A stretch of 60,000 nucleotides of DNA from Owenia fusiformis. Lineage: Eukaryota; Annelida; Polychaeta; Sabellida; Oweniidae. The notes beneath the pieces are model-generated. The model was not told the origin of the DNA, did not search any database, and saw nothing but the letters and a program-made list of their open reading frames with translations. Location: contig CAIIXF020000007.1 of NCBI GenBank assembly GCA_903813345.2, forward strand, positions 38,550,671 through 38,610,670, read 5' to 3'. Made by a program: the position numbers and the translations under genes. Shown here piece by piece: positions 43,779 through 57,310 of the stretch (positions within the stretch are counted from its first letter, which is position 1; each line of letters begins with the position of its first letter).

Positions 43779-44363
43779 GTGCAAAAATTTAACTTTTATA
43801 CAATTTTCAGCATGAAAAAAAATTATGTCAGCCATTTTGAAAATCCTTAGAATGATTGTGACAATTGTGTTTTATATATTCAAGTATATTTTCTTATTTA
43901 ATATTATCATTTCATGAACTAATATCTATGCTTGCACTGAAACATGACCTTTAGAGAAGCATATATTTTAGCATGGCTCTAAACAACACAATAACATGTA
44001 ATTCCTTTCTATACATTCGTATAAATGTACATGCAAAATTGAGTAATTGTTGTACAATCATTTAATCTCTATATGACAGGCGTCATTTTTGTCTATGAAT
44101 ATTTTTTTATATTATCACAGTTCACTGGCTGATCATACCAATGTTCATATTTAGAAATCCAGCTCAACTTTATTGTGTAGAAGAAATAAGTAAGTCACAA
44201 TCAGTAGGCGGGAAAACGACATTTGCTAATAAAATGTCCAAAGCAAAGGGGACTGTATGAATGAACTGCAAACACTCAGAACCCCCTATATGGACAGAGG
44301 GGTTACATCTAAATCATAGTGAACTCTTTTGAGGACTTCCCCATTTTGACTGGAAACGATGTA

Positions 44364-45050
44364 CAGTGAAATCTGTATATCCAAACACCTCTCTAATCCA
44401 AACACCTCTAATTGGCACCTTTTGAGGTGGATCCCGGCTATGGCATTAATGGTTGAGAAATAGGGATCGAAACCAGCCATAATTTTCTCCTGATGACCAT
44501 TGTGAATTGTTGTGTTTTACGGATTATGATGACGGCTTTGCGAACGGATGTTGACCCTTTGAATTGCTTATGGACTTCGAGACTGGATTTCATCTATCCC
44601 GCATCATTTGAGATCTTTTATGAGTACTAGTATGTACAACTATTTTTGATGTTATGAGTATTGGCTATCAATTTTTTCAATTTTTCTTCAACATATATTG
44701 TAATGACTTCAGTATGAATGAAATGTCCCTTGGTGTTCTGGTCCTGGATTGTGATATTGGTTCTCGATTGGAGGGGGAGGGGGATGTTAGACATTGTTTC
44801 TTTTCACGTTAGATTATGGTTTTGGGATATATAGGGTCTACTTTTCTTATGACAGATTTACACTTACAGTTTGCTTTTCTTGTTGGGTTTCTTTAAAGTT
44901 TTTAGTCACCCTTCCCTTTGGCAATTGTGCTTATATATTCTGAATAGAACACTTTTTCATGGTCCCAAATTTGTTATCCCCCATTGACTTACATGTTTAT
45001 AAAACCTTAAAATGTGAACACCTGCTAATTTGAACACTTTTATCAAGTCG
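44364..45050. mobile_element. Possible pogo/Tigger-like relic
   Basis: After a TA, CAGTGAAATCTGTATATCC with CTCTAATCCAAACACCTC resembles pogo/Tigger ends. GTGAACACCTGCTAATTTGA near 45013 is related but in the same orientation, so the true right end was not found. No transposase. Confidence 0.35.
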
Positions 45051-46077
45051 ACCATCTTCAAGTAGATGGGAAATATACCATCAATGTAAAAAAAGAAACA
45101 TATGGCCTAATTTGTGTAAAAGCCTAGTAATAGGTACAACCCAGATCCAGATGTATATAATAGTATTATTGATGCAATCAATGGATGGTGTTGTTCATGC
45201 CCAGTTGGGAGTAGGGATGTAGGCACAAGGGGTATAAAAGAAAAAAGAACTGCACAAAGTTTGACATTTTAAAATCCAAAGATATGTCTGAAATGTTGTC
45301 ATCTGATGAAGAGAACAAACACATGAATGCGCTCAACTACAGAAGAACAACAGTTATGTAAACTCCAGAGTCACCTTTTAGAAATTGTTATATTTTATGT
45401 GAAATAATTAATTCAGTATTTCACTGCCACTTTAATGCAAACTGTATCTGAGCAATTGCTCTCAAGAAACCAGATCAATAATATCAATTGATTGGCATTT
45501 TTGACTTGTCAATTACTTCATGTGTTTTTTAATGTTGCCCCTTGTTCTTTCTCATTGTGATGTAAATCAAAAAACTCAATATTATTTTCTAACTCATTTT
45601 TTCAAACTTTTTTTGTAGACAATTGATCTCAATAAAGTATAGAGAAGATCACATTTTCAGTATTTTTTGTATTTTTGACTTGTTATATCATATGTGTTTT
45701 CGAATGTTGCCCATTATGCTTTGTCATTATACGTAAGATAATACCAAGAGAATCAATTAAAAAAGTCTTAAATGACTGTAAATAATTATTATTTTCATAG
45801 TAAATAGAAACAGATACACGTTAATAGAATGACCTATATTTTGAAATATGAAGGTCAGGATGACCTAATTTTTGAACCTGGTTATCAAACAAAGTCCATT
45901 CTTTGATATTCTGTACAATTTCTTCTAAATATCTTGGGGGCTAATATAAGGTCTGAAAGACACTCGTCCTTTTGTCGAGGCAATAATCCATTGATATAGT
46001 CCATTTCATTTGGGAGAAAATCAGACAGATCAATCTTCTCAATCTATAGATTTTTTCATTGATATTCATGTTAAAAC
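45051..46077. other. Non-coding stretch with a diverged tandem duplication
   Basis: Segments about 45440-45560 and 45610-45730 share CAATTGATCTCA, TTTTTGACTTGT and GTGTTTT-AATGTTGCCC. No gene was recognised. Confidence 0.45.
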
Positions 46078-47665
46078 GTAAACCATGATACCATGGTATA
46101 CCATGGTTTACCATGGTCTATCACGATCGGCAATGGAATTATCACCAACTCTGACCATGGTGGCAATGATGTTTTGGTCAATTTTTGACCATGGTATATC
46201 ATCATGTTTCATGGTATTTCATGTTCAAAGTTAACCACCAAATACCATGGTATTATCATGGTATTTCATTGCCGTGTTCGTAACCATCATTTATTATGAT
46301 ATTACCATGGTATATCATGGTCGATGGCATTTCATTGTACTATGTGACAATCAAGGGTGTTCAAAAAAACGCAACCCAAAGAAATTGCTATATCTTGGAA
46401 AATACTCATCCAATTATGTTCATATTTTCAGGAAAGAAAGAAGAAACTGTGTAAGTATAGCCCCTGTTGTTAGTTAGTTGTAAAACATGATGTCTTGGAC
46501 ACTTGCTCAAAACACAGTTGTACTAGGAAAATACGAAAAACGCGAATGGAAAATCACTATATCTTGGAAAATACTCATTCAATTATGTTCATTTTTTCAG
46601 GAAAAGAAAGAAGAGACTATGTATGTATAGCTCCTGTTGTCAGTAAGTTGTAAAACATGATGCCCTGGACACCTGCTCAAATGACAGTTGTACTACGAAA
46701 ATATGAAAACGCAGTCAGAGGTGACTGCCACAGCAATAAAACCAAATAACTTTCTAACCATGGTGTTTTGGCACTTCAGATTTGGCAAAAATTATTCTCA
46801 TTCAATGAGTGGTGAATTTGTGGAGTTTCATCAAAATCACTCCAGGGAATTTACAGTCATGGTCAAAATGCCTTCTTAAGTGTCCCTGAACCAGGCCGTT
46901 TGACTGCGATTTGAAAGCATTTCAACCATGACAGTGAAGTCCCTGAAGTGATTTTGATTTCACTCTACAGATTTACCATACAGTGAATGAAGATGGTTTG
47001 TGCCAAATTTGAAGAGCCAAAACACTATGGTTAGGAAGTTATTTAATTTTTTTGCGGGTACAGTCATCCCTGACTGCGTTTTTCGTATTTTCCTAGTACA
47101 ACTGTCTTTTGAGCAGGTGTCCAAGGCATCATGTTTTACAACTAACCATTTATAGGAGCTATACATACACAGTCTCCTCTTTATTTCCTGAAAATAGTAA
47201 CATAATTGAACCAGTATTTTTCAAGATATAGCAATTTCTTTGGGTTGCGTTTTTTTTGAACACCCTGTACCATGGTATTTCAATGCCATGTTTCTGACTA
47301 TCATTTATCATGGTATTACCATGGTATATCATGGTTGATGGCATTTCATTATAGGATGTGACATTCAAAGATCATGGTATTATCTTAGTATTTCATTGCA
47401 ATGTTCGTGACCATCATTTACTATAGTATTATCATATGGTGTATCATGGTTGATGCCATTTCATTGTTAGATGTGACAATCAAATACCATGGTATTTCAA
47501 TGCCATGTTCCTGACCATCATTTACCATGGTATAACCATTGTATATCATGGTTGATGGTATTTTATTGTACGATGTGACAATCAAATGCCATGGTCATAC
47601 CATGATATTTCATTGCAATGTACCTGACCATCATTTACCATGATATTACCATGGTATAGATTTTC
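46078..47665. repeat. CCATGG-palindrome tandem array split by an insertion
   Basis: Units of about 100-110 bp contain TACCATGGTATT-TCATGGTA, TTTCATTGCCATGTTC-TGACCATCATTTA and TTGATGGCATTTCATTGTA-GATGTGACAATCAAA. They lie at 46078-46354 and again at 47268-47665; the part between is a foldback element. Confidence 0.85.
46355..47267. mobile_element. Foldback mariner-like element in the CCATGG array
   Basis: GGGTGTTCAAAAAAACGCAA at the left and TTGCGTTTTTTTTGAACACC (then CTG and TA) at the right are inverted, and complementarity continues through AAAGAAATTGCTATATCTTG. Arms of about 450 bp fold back. A unit of about 190 bp is duplicated within the left arm (46384 and 46545). The left terminal CA and the left TA were lost by a small deletion. 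No transposase. Confidence 0.8.
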
Positions 47666-48303
47666 TTTTTTGAGTTGTTAACCAGATCTCCAGTTTCAAA
47701 GTTAGTCGTGATAAGGTTACCTACATACCTTGTGCTTTGCGTCTCAGGCACTATGTCAGTCCGAGTCCCTAGTAGCCACTGACGACTACCTCTGCTTCGA
47801 TAAAACTGATGCTTTGTTTCATTAAATGTCAAAATTGCGCTTTTAGCTAGTGTTATCACCAGCATGGGTAAACCATGCGCCATTTTGAACTGTAACGAAA
47901 TACAATGTCTAACAGAACTTGCAAATTGTGCGCAGAGGAAGCTAGAAGGGTAGTATCGTCTGCCACCAAAATACCTGGAATATGATACGAACCTATCTTA
48001 AGACCTGAATGTGCTTCATTTAGCTCAGTTATGAGTGCGTCAATACAGATCAAAAAATAAATCGAACTGGTCACTCTTCCTTGTCCAAACTCCCTGATAA
48101 ATACTAAATTCCCGGGAAAATGAACCATTGTATAATACACATGCAGTGGTATTAGTATAACGTTCTACAATTAGTCTCCATGTTACTCCATTAATACCGA
48201 GGGAGAATATTTTCTGAAATAACCCTTTCCTCCACATTAAATTAAAACATTTGCGATTATCAAGAAATGCCGAAAAAACATAGTCACGTTCCTTGTAGTG
48301 AAG
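47653..48303 (-). pseudogene. LINE reverse-transcriptase fragment (minus)
   Basis: Minus-strand blocks: VFSAFLDNRKCFNLMWRKGL (motif A, the downstream FD reads FN), LGINGVTWRLI, a QGVW segment (motif B, glycine-poor), ADDTTLLASSAHNLQVLLD (motif C, with VADD instead of YADD), and after a frame change KSAILTFNETK, followed by RYVGNLITTN. Gaps and frame changes occur at about 48040 and 47870. It is a different family from the LINE at 9-13.7 kb. The right edge abuts plain AT-rich DNA and the left edge abuts the CCATGG array. Confidence 0.75.
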
Positions 48304-48599
48304 TCTGATTAAAAATATACTTTTTTAAATCAATCAAACTTTCCTTTGTACAATTACAATATTGAGAGACTTTAACACATTGTGTTTATGTCATTTTGTT
48401 CCAGTGAGGTTTGGATAGATGTTTCATTTTATTCCTAACATATGCGGCCATATATTTTTTCTAAAACAATATAGAGAAAATATGTATATTTTTTCAAATT
48501 ATATTGTTAGCATTCAAAAGATGACCATTAAATTGACGAATTTTTGATTGCTGGCTTATGAGAAACCTGTGTTCAAAAAGTTCACAATATCGATGTCAG

Positions 48600-48850
48600 T
48601 CCCTTGATCATGGAAATTACAAATAGCATGGCAGGTGTCACATATTACGCATCCACCATGGATTCGATTTGTGAGAATTGACACTATAATTTGCAATACA
48701 TTGTTTATTCAAACGAGTAATCATGGACAGCTGAGTGAGCATCTACAATGGTTCCGTTAAATTTGCCAAACTATACGGAAAATGAGAAAACAACAGCGCT
48801 CGAGATTAAAGAAAATATCAAAGATTATAATTTTATTGTAGAAAAGGTAA
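48600..48850. repeat. Intact copy of the dispersed repeat split at 40292/42105
   Basis: Contains GGATTCGATTTGTGAGAATT, GCTGAGTGAGCATC, GGTTCCGTTAAATTTGCC and AACAACAGCGCTCGAG in one piece. The join GTTAAATTTGCC is where the other copy is interrupted. Confidence 0.75.
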
Positions 48851-50014
48851 AATATTCAAATTTCATGAGAAAATATCAAAAATCATTTAACTGAGAGCAT
48901 TTTTTCGTGAACTTATTGCACGAAATGGCACATGTCGGAGAAAAATTGAAAAGATTAATAGCCAATAGTTGTAGATAATATTCTAGTACTCATAAAAGAA
49001 CATTCAGTCTCAAATGATGTGGGATTGCCTAGTTCCAAAAATATTGGCCTTTGAATTTTGGAAAATCTTTATTTGCTGCCATTATAAATTGAACTGCTAT
49101 AATTATGGCTTCACTAAAGTGTTATTTTCTTTAAAGATCCACTAAAAAATGATATTTTCTTTTATTGTAGTTAATATACATGTATTCTAGGAATATCGGC
49201 TTTATTATTCTAGAACTATTCTGCAGGGGGTCTTTTGAAGATTGATAAATTAACATGGAGCTCAATTAAAAGAGGAAAATTTTCGAGACCTGCTATCATC
49301 AACTGGGAGGACTTTTCAACACAACTTCGTTAGATATCAAAAATATATGTACTAATGATACTTCTGTCAAAAATGGCGCTTTATATATAAGATCTGCAAT
49401 TGGACAGCTAACTGACTCTACTATATATTAAATTTCCACTAACTGATTAATTCGTAACATACACGTTGTCCAAAATGTTTTCCAGACATAGTACAGTAAT
49501 GTCTTCTGAAATGACCTGCCTTCTTTATTGAACATTTATAATCCAAAACTTTCAAAATAATAAATATTGAAGGATTCACAGGATTTGTTGGTGATAGGTG
49601 AAAAGCTTAGATTGAAAAACTGTTTCAACATTCTACATGTTATAATGTTTATTAATATATGTAACGCATAGAATGGTGTTAGGCAGATATACTAACGAGT
49701 ACTTATTTTGAGTGATCTTTCTGTATCTATATACAACTTACCGCACGAACACAATATGAGTGAGAGTGACCCGCTCTGAAACTATTACAATACATCTGAG
49801 CATGCGTTCAATGACTATGCGCAGTATTATTTATTCTACGTGTATTAAAAATTAAATGATTCTAAATCATTCTTTATTCGAAAGCCTTTGAAGGCATTCC
49901 TGACTGTAAGGCCACGTGCAAAGTTTGAACAAAAAGTCATTCAAAAACCACTTTTTCAAATTATTAAATTGAAAGGTTTTACATTTTATATGCTAATAGT
50001 GCAAGACTACAGTA
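48851..50014. other. Non-coding stretch
   Basis: No gene or repeat was recognised. AT-rich. Confidence 0.5.
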
Positions 50015-50270
50015 CAGTTCGGATAAAAAAAACGCAACAGATTGTTATCTCGGAAAATCACAAAACCAGTGATAACAGCATTGATTTCATTTATTGTGTC
50101 TCCTCTTTACAATGATATATCATTCATTGATATTTGGGCATGGTTGGGCGAGTAATCATTCCATTTGCCAAGTGGGCCAAAATTAGATGGGGCCAAGTTA
50201 TAAACATCGCAAAAGTCAGCGTACGGAGCGTGATGCAATATTGGAAGAAAACATAAAACCAATGCTGACT

Positions 50271-51853
50271 CAGGGGCGTAGGAAGGTGTAAATTCAACAC
50301 TACGCCAAAAAATCTCGCCAAAAATATGAGACAATTGTGTCAAATCTTCTATATCAAAACGCCTATTTTATGATCGTAAAACGTCATTTTATGGCAATAA
50401 AGATTTTAAGCTTGCAATGTATCGGCGATTGGTCATACGTATAGGTTGGCGTTTCGATTTTATATGCAAGCTTAAAATCCCTGATACCTTGTTTTTAATG
50501 TGCTTAAAACGTTCGAATGATTTTCATCATTTAAAATCACAATGCAAAGCCGATCTTTTCAATCTCGACACAAATCATTCTCACTTTTCTTATGTCTCGA
50601 ACAATATAGACGCCCGATTTCCAAATAACAATGAGAGATTTTTAATCATTTTTGAATTATTGAATTGAGATATATAGTATTGTCTGATTCCAACGTGTAC
50701 CGTGCAATACAACAATACGCATAGGTGAAAGAATCTAGTTTGATCAATTGATTTAAGAAACGCATTAATCAATGATACAATATCCTAATGTCTGCAACCT
50801 TTTTTATAACACTAATTCGCAAGACCAAATAAACCTCCCACCACAAAGGTCAAATCGAGGTCAATGTGACTTAGGGGGTGATGAAAATGTTATATTTCCT
50901 AAAACAATAATCTATTATCTTTCAAATGAAATAAAAATCTGCTGAACGCGTAAACGAACGCGTAATTTTCAAGATGTTTTTGTCTTTAACATTCATATTT
51001 CAAGAAGTACTACAAATAGCAATTGGTGATTTAGTAAGAAAATAGATAATTGCTGACTTAACTATAATTTCTGTCTATGGTTTTACCTAGCAACTGAATA
51101 TAAATCGATATAGTGAAATTGAAAAATTGGGGATTGGGGAGAATAAAAAAATACATCTAATTTAAAGAGGTCATCATTTTAAATAAATGATACCACAGTT
51201 TGCTTAAGCATTACGGAACATGCACAAAAATTGCAAAGGTATTCATCAAGTAGTTTTTGAAAAAACTGTTTTTCTCTCAAATTCGTGAAGAGAACGCGAA
51301 TCACGAATATTTGGCGAAATTGTATTTTACTTTTAAAATCCATAAGATAGTCACTAGTGGCTCGATTTTCATGAAATAAAGCATGTTGGTGAGTGAATTC
51401 AATCTGTTAAATGATTATTTGCCAAACAAAGCAATAATGATTACTGTATTAGAACTGTAGAATCAAGGTAACTTTCAATATTTTCTTTTTCAAAAAGATG
51501 CCATTTATCTGTGGCCCAGGTGAGAAAAATAGAGGCACAAAAACCATGCAAAGAGTACTATTGAAAAAATCGAGCAAAAAAATGGGTCCCGAAAAAAATT
51601 TGGGTCAAAAAGGCCTTAAGGCCCCAAAAAGTTTTTTTCTCTGACCAGAAATTTGCCCCCCCCCCTGTTGGTTCCTGGATCCGCCACTTGGTATTCACAA
51701 AACATTTCTTTAGGCTAGTGTGCTCGAGATTACTTTTGCACAATACAATGAGAAAATATGAATAAAGAACATAGGAAAATTGATAAGCCTTTTTAGTCTC
51801 ACTTTTCAACACTACGCACTGGCGTTTTGGCGTACATTGTTCCTACGCCACTG
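50271..51853. mobile_element. Nested hAT-like element with CAGKGGCGTAGGAA ends
   Basis: CAGGGGCGTAGGAA at the left and TTCCTACGCCACTG at the right are inverted. CTGACT flanks both sides (50265-50270, 51854-51859). If the last two bases are counted as target, the duplication is 8 bp, TGCTGACT. Subterminal AACACTACGC words occur near both ends. No transposase was recognised in the 1.58 kb. A TTCCTGGATCCGCCACTTG segment near 51675 may be the end of a further small hAT-like piece. Confidence 0.72.
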
Positions 51854-52427
51854 CTGACTGTATCCTTTTCATTCAATATACCAAAAAGCCAAATTACTCC
51901 TTCTTGCAATGGAATATCATTCATTCACAGGGAGTCATGGCTGGCCGAATGATCATTAATTTTGCAAAGTGGGGCAAAATTCAGTTCGGACCCAAGTTTT
52001 AAACATAGCAAAAGTCAGTACAGGGGGCATAGGGGCTATTGGAAGAAGGTGTGACAGGTGTGGCATAGACAGTAAAGTGTTCATACTCATACTCTTGCAA
52101 GAATGCATCCTATACCCCTCCAAATTGCCACCACTTCCTTGCACATAAAGATGTGCTCATCTGTCCACGTCATGCATGGTTCAGCCCTGAGTCATCTGTG
52201 GGTTAAAGCAGACAAAAGCAGCCCATGGGCAATATCCTAGATGCGAGTAGAAATAATCTTGATTTACGTCATTAAAAATTCAGTCAAACTTGTATCATAT
52301 TTGGAATCTACATGTAAAATTACATCTAGAAATGTGGTTTTGAAAAGAGTTTATCAACTTTGAAAATTTAGTTTTCTTTGAAAATGTGACTTCTAGGTCG
52401 GGGAGATTCCCCATAGACCCCATGTTG

Positions 52428-52655
52428 AAAAACCATAAAAAGTGAAATATCTTTTCTTGTGTTGGGCAGATAATATTTACTTTTACTGGACATTATTATT
52501 TTAAATTGCATAACTATCACATACATAAGGGTAATATGAAAAGTGAACCACTAAGACTGATGAAGTTAAAGAGAATTTTGTAATACCCTGCCATGTTATT
52601 TCCTCCGAATCAGCCACCTGGTGGCGAAACTGGTAACTACCTACTCGCATCTGAG
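52428..52655. repeat. Dispersed repeat, copy 2 (see 16858-17105)
   Basis: Same ordered landmarks as copy 1, ending GCCACCTGGTGGCGAAACTG and GTAACTACCTACTCGCATC. Diverged by many substitutions. Confidence 0.7.
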
Positions 52656-53548
52656 TAATTCTTTCTCGAGGATTTGCAATATCTGGTGGAGGAATTGTGA
52701 GCACAGGTGCTCCTGAGATAGCTGCAAAAGAAAAAGTCACAACAATTCATTTCAGGGGAACTTCCATTGGCACTTAGCCCTTGCACTGATTTTTGCAATA
52801 TCTAAAACTTGGTCCAGAGCCAATTTTGACCCACTGTGCAAATGGAAGGATTTCTCACCCAACCATTACCACATGCGAATGAATGACATATCATTGCAAA
52901 GAGGATCGAGAGACGTGACTTTATGGTACATTGAATGAAACTGATGTAGTCATCACTAGTTTTGTGATTTTACGAGATAACTACTTGTTGCGTTTTTTAT
53001 ACGCCCTGTATAAGCCACGGCGGTTTAAACGTAATATGGGGCCTTAAAACAGGGACTTGATATCTACGGAAAGCGATAGGGGACCTGCGCATAATTCAAA
53101 ATCGAATGGAGTTTTAACATGGGAGTGATATCACAGACCGCGGCCCAGTCAGATAGATTTCATCGCGCACTGAATGAATTACAGGGGCCGCGTTGTGCAA
53201 AGTTAATTAAAATAAAGTGCGCAGAAATTCCGGCATTCAGTGCGCGATGAAAAAATGATTATCTGTGAATAAATAACGAATAAAAATTCGTAGCACCACG
53301 AATTTGATTTTTTTCGAAAGACTGCGGAGTGAACCAGCGAAATGAAAATTTTGGATAATATTGATGGCTCTAACGAGGAGAACTTTGAGATTTTCCGATT
53401 CTAGCGCGTGCAAAGGGTTCCATTGAAAATATATTATTTTGGGCCATTTCATATCTTTTAAGTGATATTGTATAAAACATTTTCAATGTTTGAAAATTAT
53501 AATCTTATGTAAACTTAAATATGTAATAAAACTGAAATAGTAAATACG

Positions 53549-54710
53549 GAATATGATGCAATACAATGCAGTGCTATATGATGTAATACAATGCAGTGCA
53601 ATATGATGCAATACAATGTGGTGCAATATGATGTAATACAATGCGGTGCAATATGATGCAATACAATGCAGAGCAATATGATGCAATACAATGCAGTGCA
53701 ATATGATGCAATACAATGTAGTGTAATATGATGCAATACAAAGCAGTGTTATATGATGCAAAAAATGCAGTGCAATATGATACAATACAATGTAGTGCAA
53801 TATAATACAGTAAAATGCAGTGCAATACGATGCAATACAATACAGTGCAATATAATGCAGTACAATGCAATACAATGCAAAGCAATGTCGTGCAGTGCAA
53901 TACAATGTAGTTCATTTCAATACAATGCAGTACAATACAATTTGGTACAGTGCAATACAATGCAATACAATGCAGTGCAATACAATACATCGCAGTTCAA
54001 TACAGTGCAAAACAACTGAACAATGTAGTGCAATACAGTGCAATAAAATAAAATACAGTGCAATTCAATACAATGCAATACAATACAGTGCAATGCAATA
54101 CAATGGTGTGCAATACAATACAGTACACTGCAGTACAATACAATGCAGTGCAATAAAATACAATGCACTGTAATAAAATGCAGTGTAATTCAAGACAATG
54201 CAATACAATACTGTGCAATACAATACAGTACAATATAATACAATGCAGTGCACTGCAATGCAGTGCAAAACAATATGGTGCAGTGCAATATATTGCAGTG
54301 CAATACAAAACAATGCAGTGTAAGACAATGCAGTGCAACACAATGTGGTACAGTGCAATACAATGCAGTGCAATACAATATGGTGCAGTGCAATACAATA
54401 CAATGCAGTGTAATACAATGCAGTGTAACACAATGTGGTGCAGTGCAATACAATACAATGCAGTGCAATACAATACAATGCAGCGCAATACAATGTAGTA
54501 CACTGCAGTACAATACAATGCAGTGCAATAAAGTACAATGCAGTGCAATATAATATAATACAATGCAATACAGTACAATATACGGCAATAAAATACAATG
54601 CAGTGCAATACAATACAATGCAGTGCAGTACAATAAAATGCAGTACAATACAATACAATGATGTGATATACAATACAATACAATGCAATGTAATACAATT
54701 CAGTGCTATG
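53549..54710. repeat. Pentanucleotide-based satellite, left arm (TGCAATACAATGCAG type)
   Basis: A mosaic of 5-mers TGCAA, TACAA, TGCAG and TGTAG with local 10-, 15- and 25-bp periods; the first 200 bp follow a 25-bp unit beginning ATATGATGCAATACAATGCA. Because TAA, TAG and TGA are rare in it, long frames appear on both strands; they are not genes. Confidence 0.95.
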
Positions 54711-54916
54711 AATGTACACCTTCTACAGTCAAATAAACACAGATATAATTGATTTTAAATTGTAATAGTATGTTAGTGTATGGAGTTTGAAGTGGGTGGG
54801 GGATACAATTACCAGCCTGCTGATTGATGACTTAATAACTTAGAAAAGATCTCCTAGCTTTTAACAGGTGGCACTTATGTCTACCTTACGTTCTTAAACA
54901 ATCTCTTCTAAGAATA

Positions 54917-55106
54917 CAGGCCCGTATCCTGGATTAATCTGGGGGAGTGGTTTTACCAAGGGGGAGATTTTGCCAAGAGGGGGGAGCTTTCAGACAGTTT
55001 TGGCAAAAAAATCATGCGAAAAGTGCTCAAAATGGTGAAAAACTGCATGATTTTGAACGAATATTTGGCAAGGGGGAGGGGGTGAGGCCCCCTGGCTACG
55101 GTCCTG
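54917..55106. mobile_element. CAGGCCCGTA-family MITE in left arm, 5-bp TSD
   Basis: CAGGCCCGTATCCTGG and CCCTGGCTACGGTCCTG ends, flanked by GAATA on both sides. The inside is rich in GGGGGAG. Confidence 0.8.
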
Positions 55107-55852
55107 GAATACATATAGGAACTTTCCTTCTCCCAGAAGAAATGGTATACAGGTATTACATCAATCATTCTGGTATTTTGTATACGAAGGTGTGTAGTAC
55201 ACACTTTATTGAAAGATGGCAGTGTACACTGTGTACTACCATTTTGAGGTCAGTTTGACTTTATAATTCTGCGCACTATAATCTGTAATTCTCATAGATA
55301 TCCTCTCTAGAGGCATCACTGTGATCCAAAATTACAATTTCGCGGGTCAAGTCTGCAGTCTTTCGAAAAAAGTTGAATTCGTTGTGCTACCCTTTCTTGT
55401 TGGGTATTTATTAACAGAAAACTATATTTCCATCGCGCCAGCATATACAAGCTTCAGCGCGATATTTTGAGTGTGTTTAAATATTCTGGCTAAATAAATT
55501 AAGTGCGCAGAAATCGATCTGACTGGGCCGCGGTGTGCGATATCACTCATAACCAATTTTTAATCGCGCACTGAATGAATTACAGGGGGCGCGTTGTGCA
55601 AAGTGAATTAAATAAATAAAGTGCGCAGAAATCTATCTGACTGGGCCGCGGTGTGTGATATCACTCCCATGTTAAAACTCCATTGAATTTTAAATTCTGC
55701 GGTATATCCCCTTTCGCTTTCCGTAGTACACAGTGTACACTGCTATCTTTCAATAAAGTAACTACAGACCTTCGTATACAAAATACCAGAATGATTGATG
55801 TAATACCTGTATACCATTTCTTCTGGGAGAAGGAAGGTTCCTATATGTATTC

Positions 55853-56043
55853 CATGGCCGTAGCCAGGGGGCCTCACCCCCCTCCCCCTTGCCAAATATT
55901 CGTTCAAAATCATGCAGTTTTTCACCATTCTTAGCACTTTTCGCATGATTTTTTTGCCATAACTGTCAAAAAGCTCCCCCCTCTTGGCAAAATCTCCCCC
56001 TTGGTAAAACCACTCCCCCAGGTTAATCCAGGATACGGGTCTG
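55853..56043. mobile_element. CAGGCCCGTA-family MITE in right arm (inverted copy)
   Basis: Inverted counterpart of 54917-55106, flanked by TATTC, the complement of GAATA. The shared target shows that the MITE was present before the palindrome formed. Confidence 0.8.
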
Positions 56044-56249
56044 TATTCTTACTTCTTAGACGAGATTGTTCAAGAACATAAGGTAGACATAAGTGCCACC
56101 TGTTAAAAGCTAGGAGATCTTTTCTAAGTTATCAAGTCATCAATCAGCAGACTGGTAATTGTATCCCCCACCCACTTCAAACTCCATACACTAACATACT
56201 ATTACAATTTTATCTGTGTTTATTTGACTGTAGAAGGTGTACATTCATA

Positions 56250-57310
56250 GCATTGAATTGCATTTCATTGCATTGTATTGTATTGTATAGCACATCATTG
56301 TATTGTATTGTACTGCATTTTATTGTATTGCACTGCATTGTATTCTATTGCATTATATTGTACTGCATTGCACTGTATTATATTATATTGCACTGTATTG
56401 TACTTTATTGCACTACACTGTATTGAACTGCGATGTATTGTATTGCACTGCATTGTATTGCACTGTACCACATTGTATTGCACTGCATTGTATTGAAATG
56501 AACTACATTGTAACTGTATTGTATTTTATTGCACTGCATTGCACTACATTGTATTGCACTGTATTGAACTGCGATGTATTGTATTGCATTGCATTGTATT
56601 GCACTGTACCACATTGTGTTGCACTGTATTGTATTACACTGCATTGTTTTGTATTGCACAGCAATATATTGCACTGCACCATATTGTATTGCACTGCATT
56701 GCAATGCACTGCATTGTATTATATTGCACTGTATTGTATTGCACAGTATTTTATTGCATTGTAATGTATTGTATTGCACAGCATTGTATTGCATTGCACT
56801 GTGTTGTATTGTATTGTATTGAATTGCACTGTATTGTATTTTATTGCACTGCATTGCACTACATTGCGATGTATTGTATTGCACTGCATTGTATTGAAAT
56901 GAACCACATTGTATTGCACTGCATTGTATTGAAATGAACTACATTGTATTACACTGCACGGCATTGTTTTGCATTGTATTGCATTGCACTGCATTGTATT
57001 GCATTATATTGCACTGTATTGTATTGCATCGTATTGCACTGCATTTTATTGTATTATATTGCACATTGTATTGTATCATATTGCACTGCATTTTTTTGCA
57101 TCATATAACACTGCTTTGTATTGCATCATATTACACTACATTGTTTTGCATCATATTGCACTGCATTGTATTGCATCATATTGCTCTGCATTGTATTACA
57201 TCATATTGCACCGCATTGTATTACATCATATTGCACCACATTGTATTGCATCATATTGCACTGCATTGTATAACATCATATTGCACTGCATTGTATTGCA
57301 TCATATTCCG
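56250..57310. repeat. Pentanucleotide-based satellite, right arm (inverted)
   Basis: Reverse complement of the left-arm array, as ATTGTATTGCACTGC words, ending with TGCATCATATTCCGTATTTA exactly where the left array begins. It is shorter than the left array by about 100 bp. Confidence 0.95.

Larger units (their letters stand above)
50015..53008. mobile_element. Mariner-like element with about 230-bp TIRs and an internal third copy
   Basis: The left end CAGTTCGGATAAAAAAAACG and right end CGTTTTTTATACGCCCTG are flanked by TA (50013-50014, 53009-53010). Inverted similarity runs from the ends through CAATGATATATCATTCATTG and GTCAAAATTGG-like blocks to GCAAAAGTCAG. A further direct copy of the left-TIR interior lies at about 51891-52030. 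No transposase remains. A hAT-like element is nested at 50271-51853 and a dispersed repeat at 52428-52655. Confidence 0.75.

Noticed and set aside
53483-54752. Long open frames (up to 240 codons) on both strands in the left satellite, and mirrored ones at 56278-57365
   Set aside because: They follow from a pentamer repeat that lacks stop codons; products are CIVLHCIALY-type or MQYNAVQCNT-type repeats on both strands, with no gene signals.
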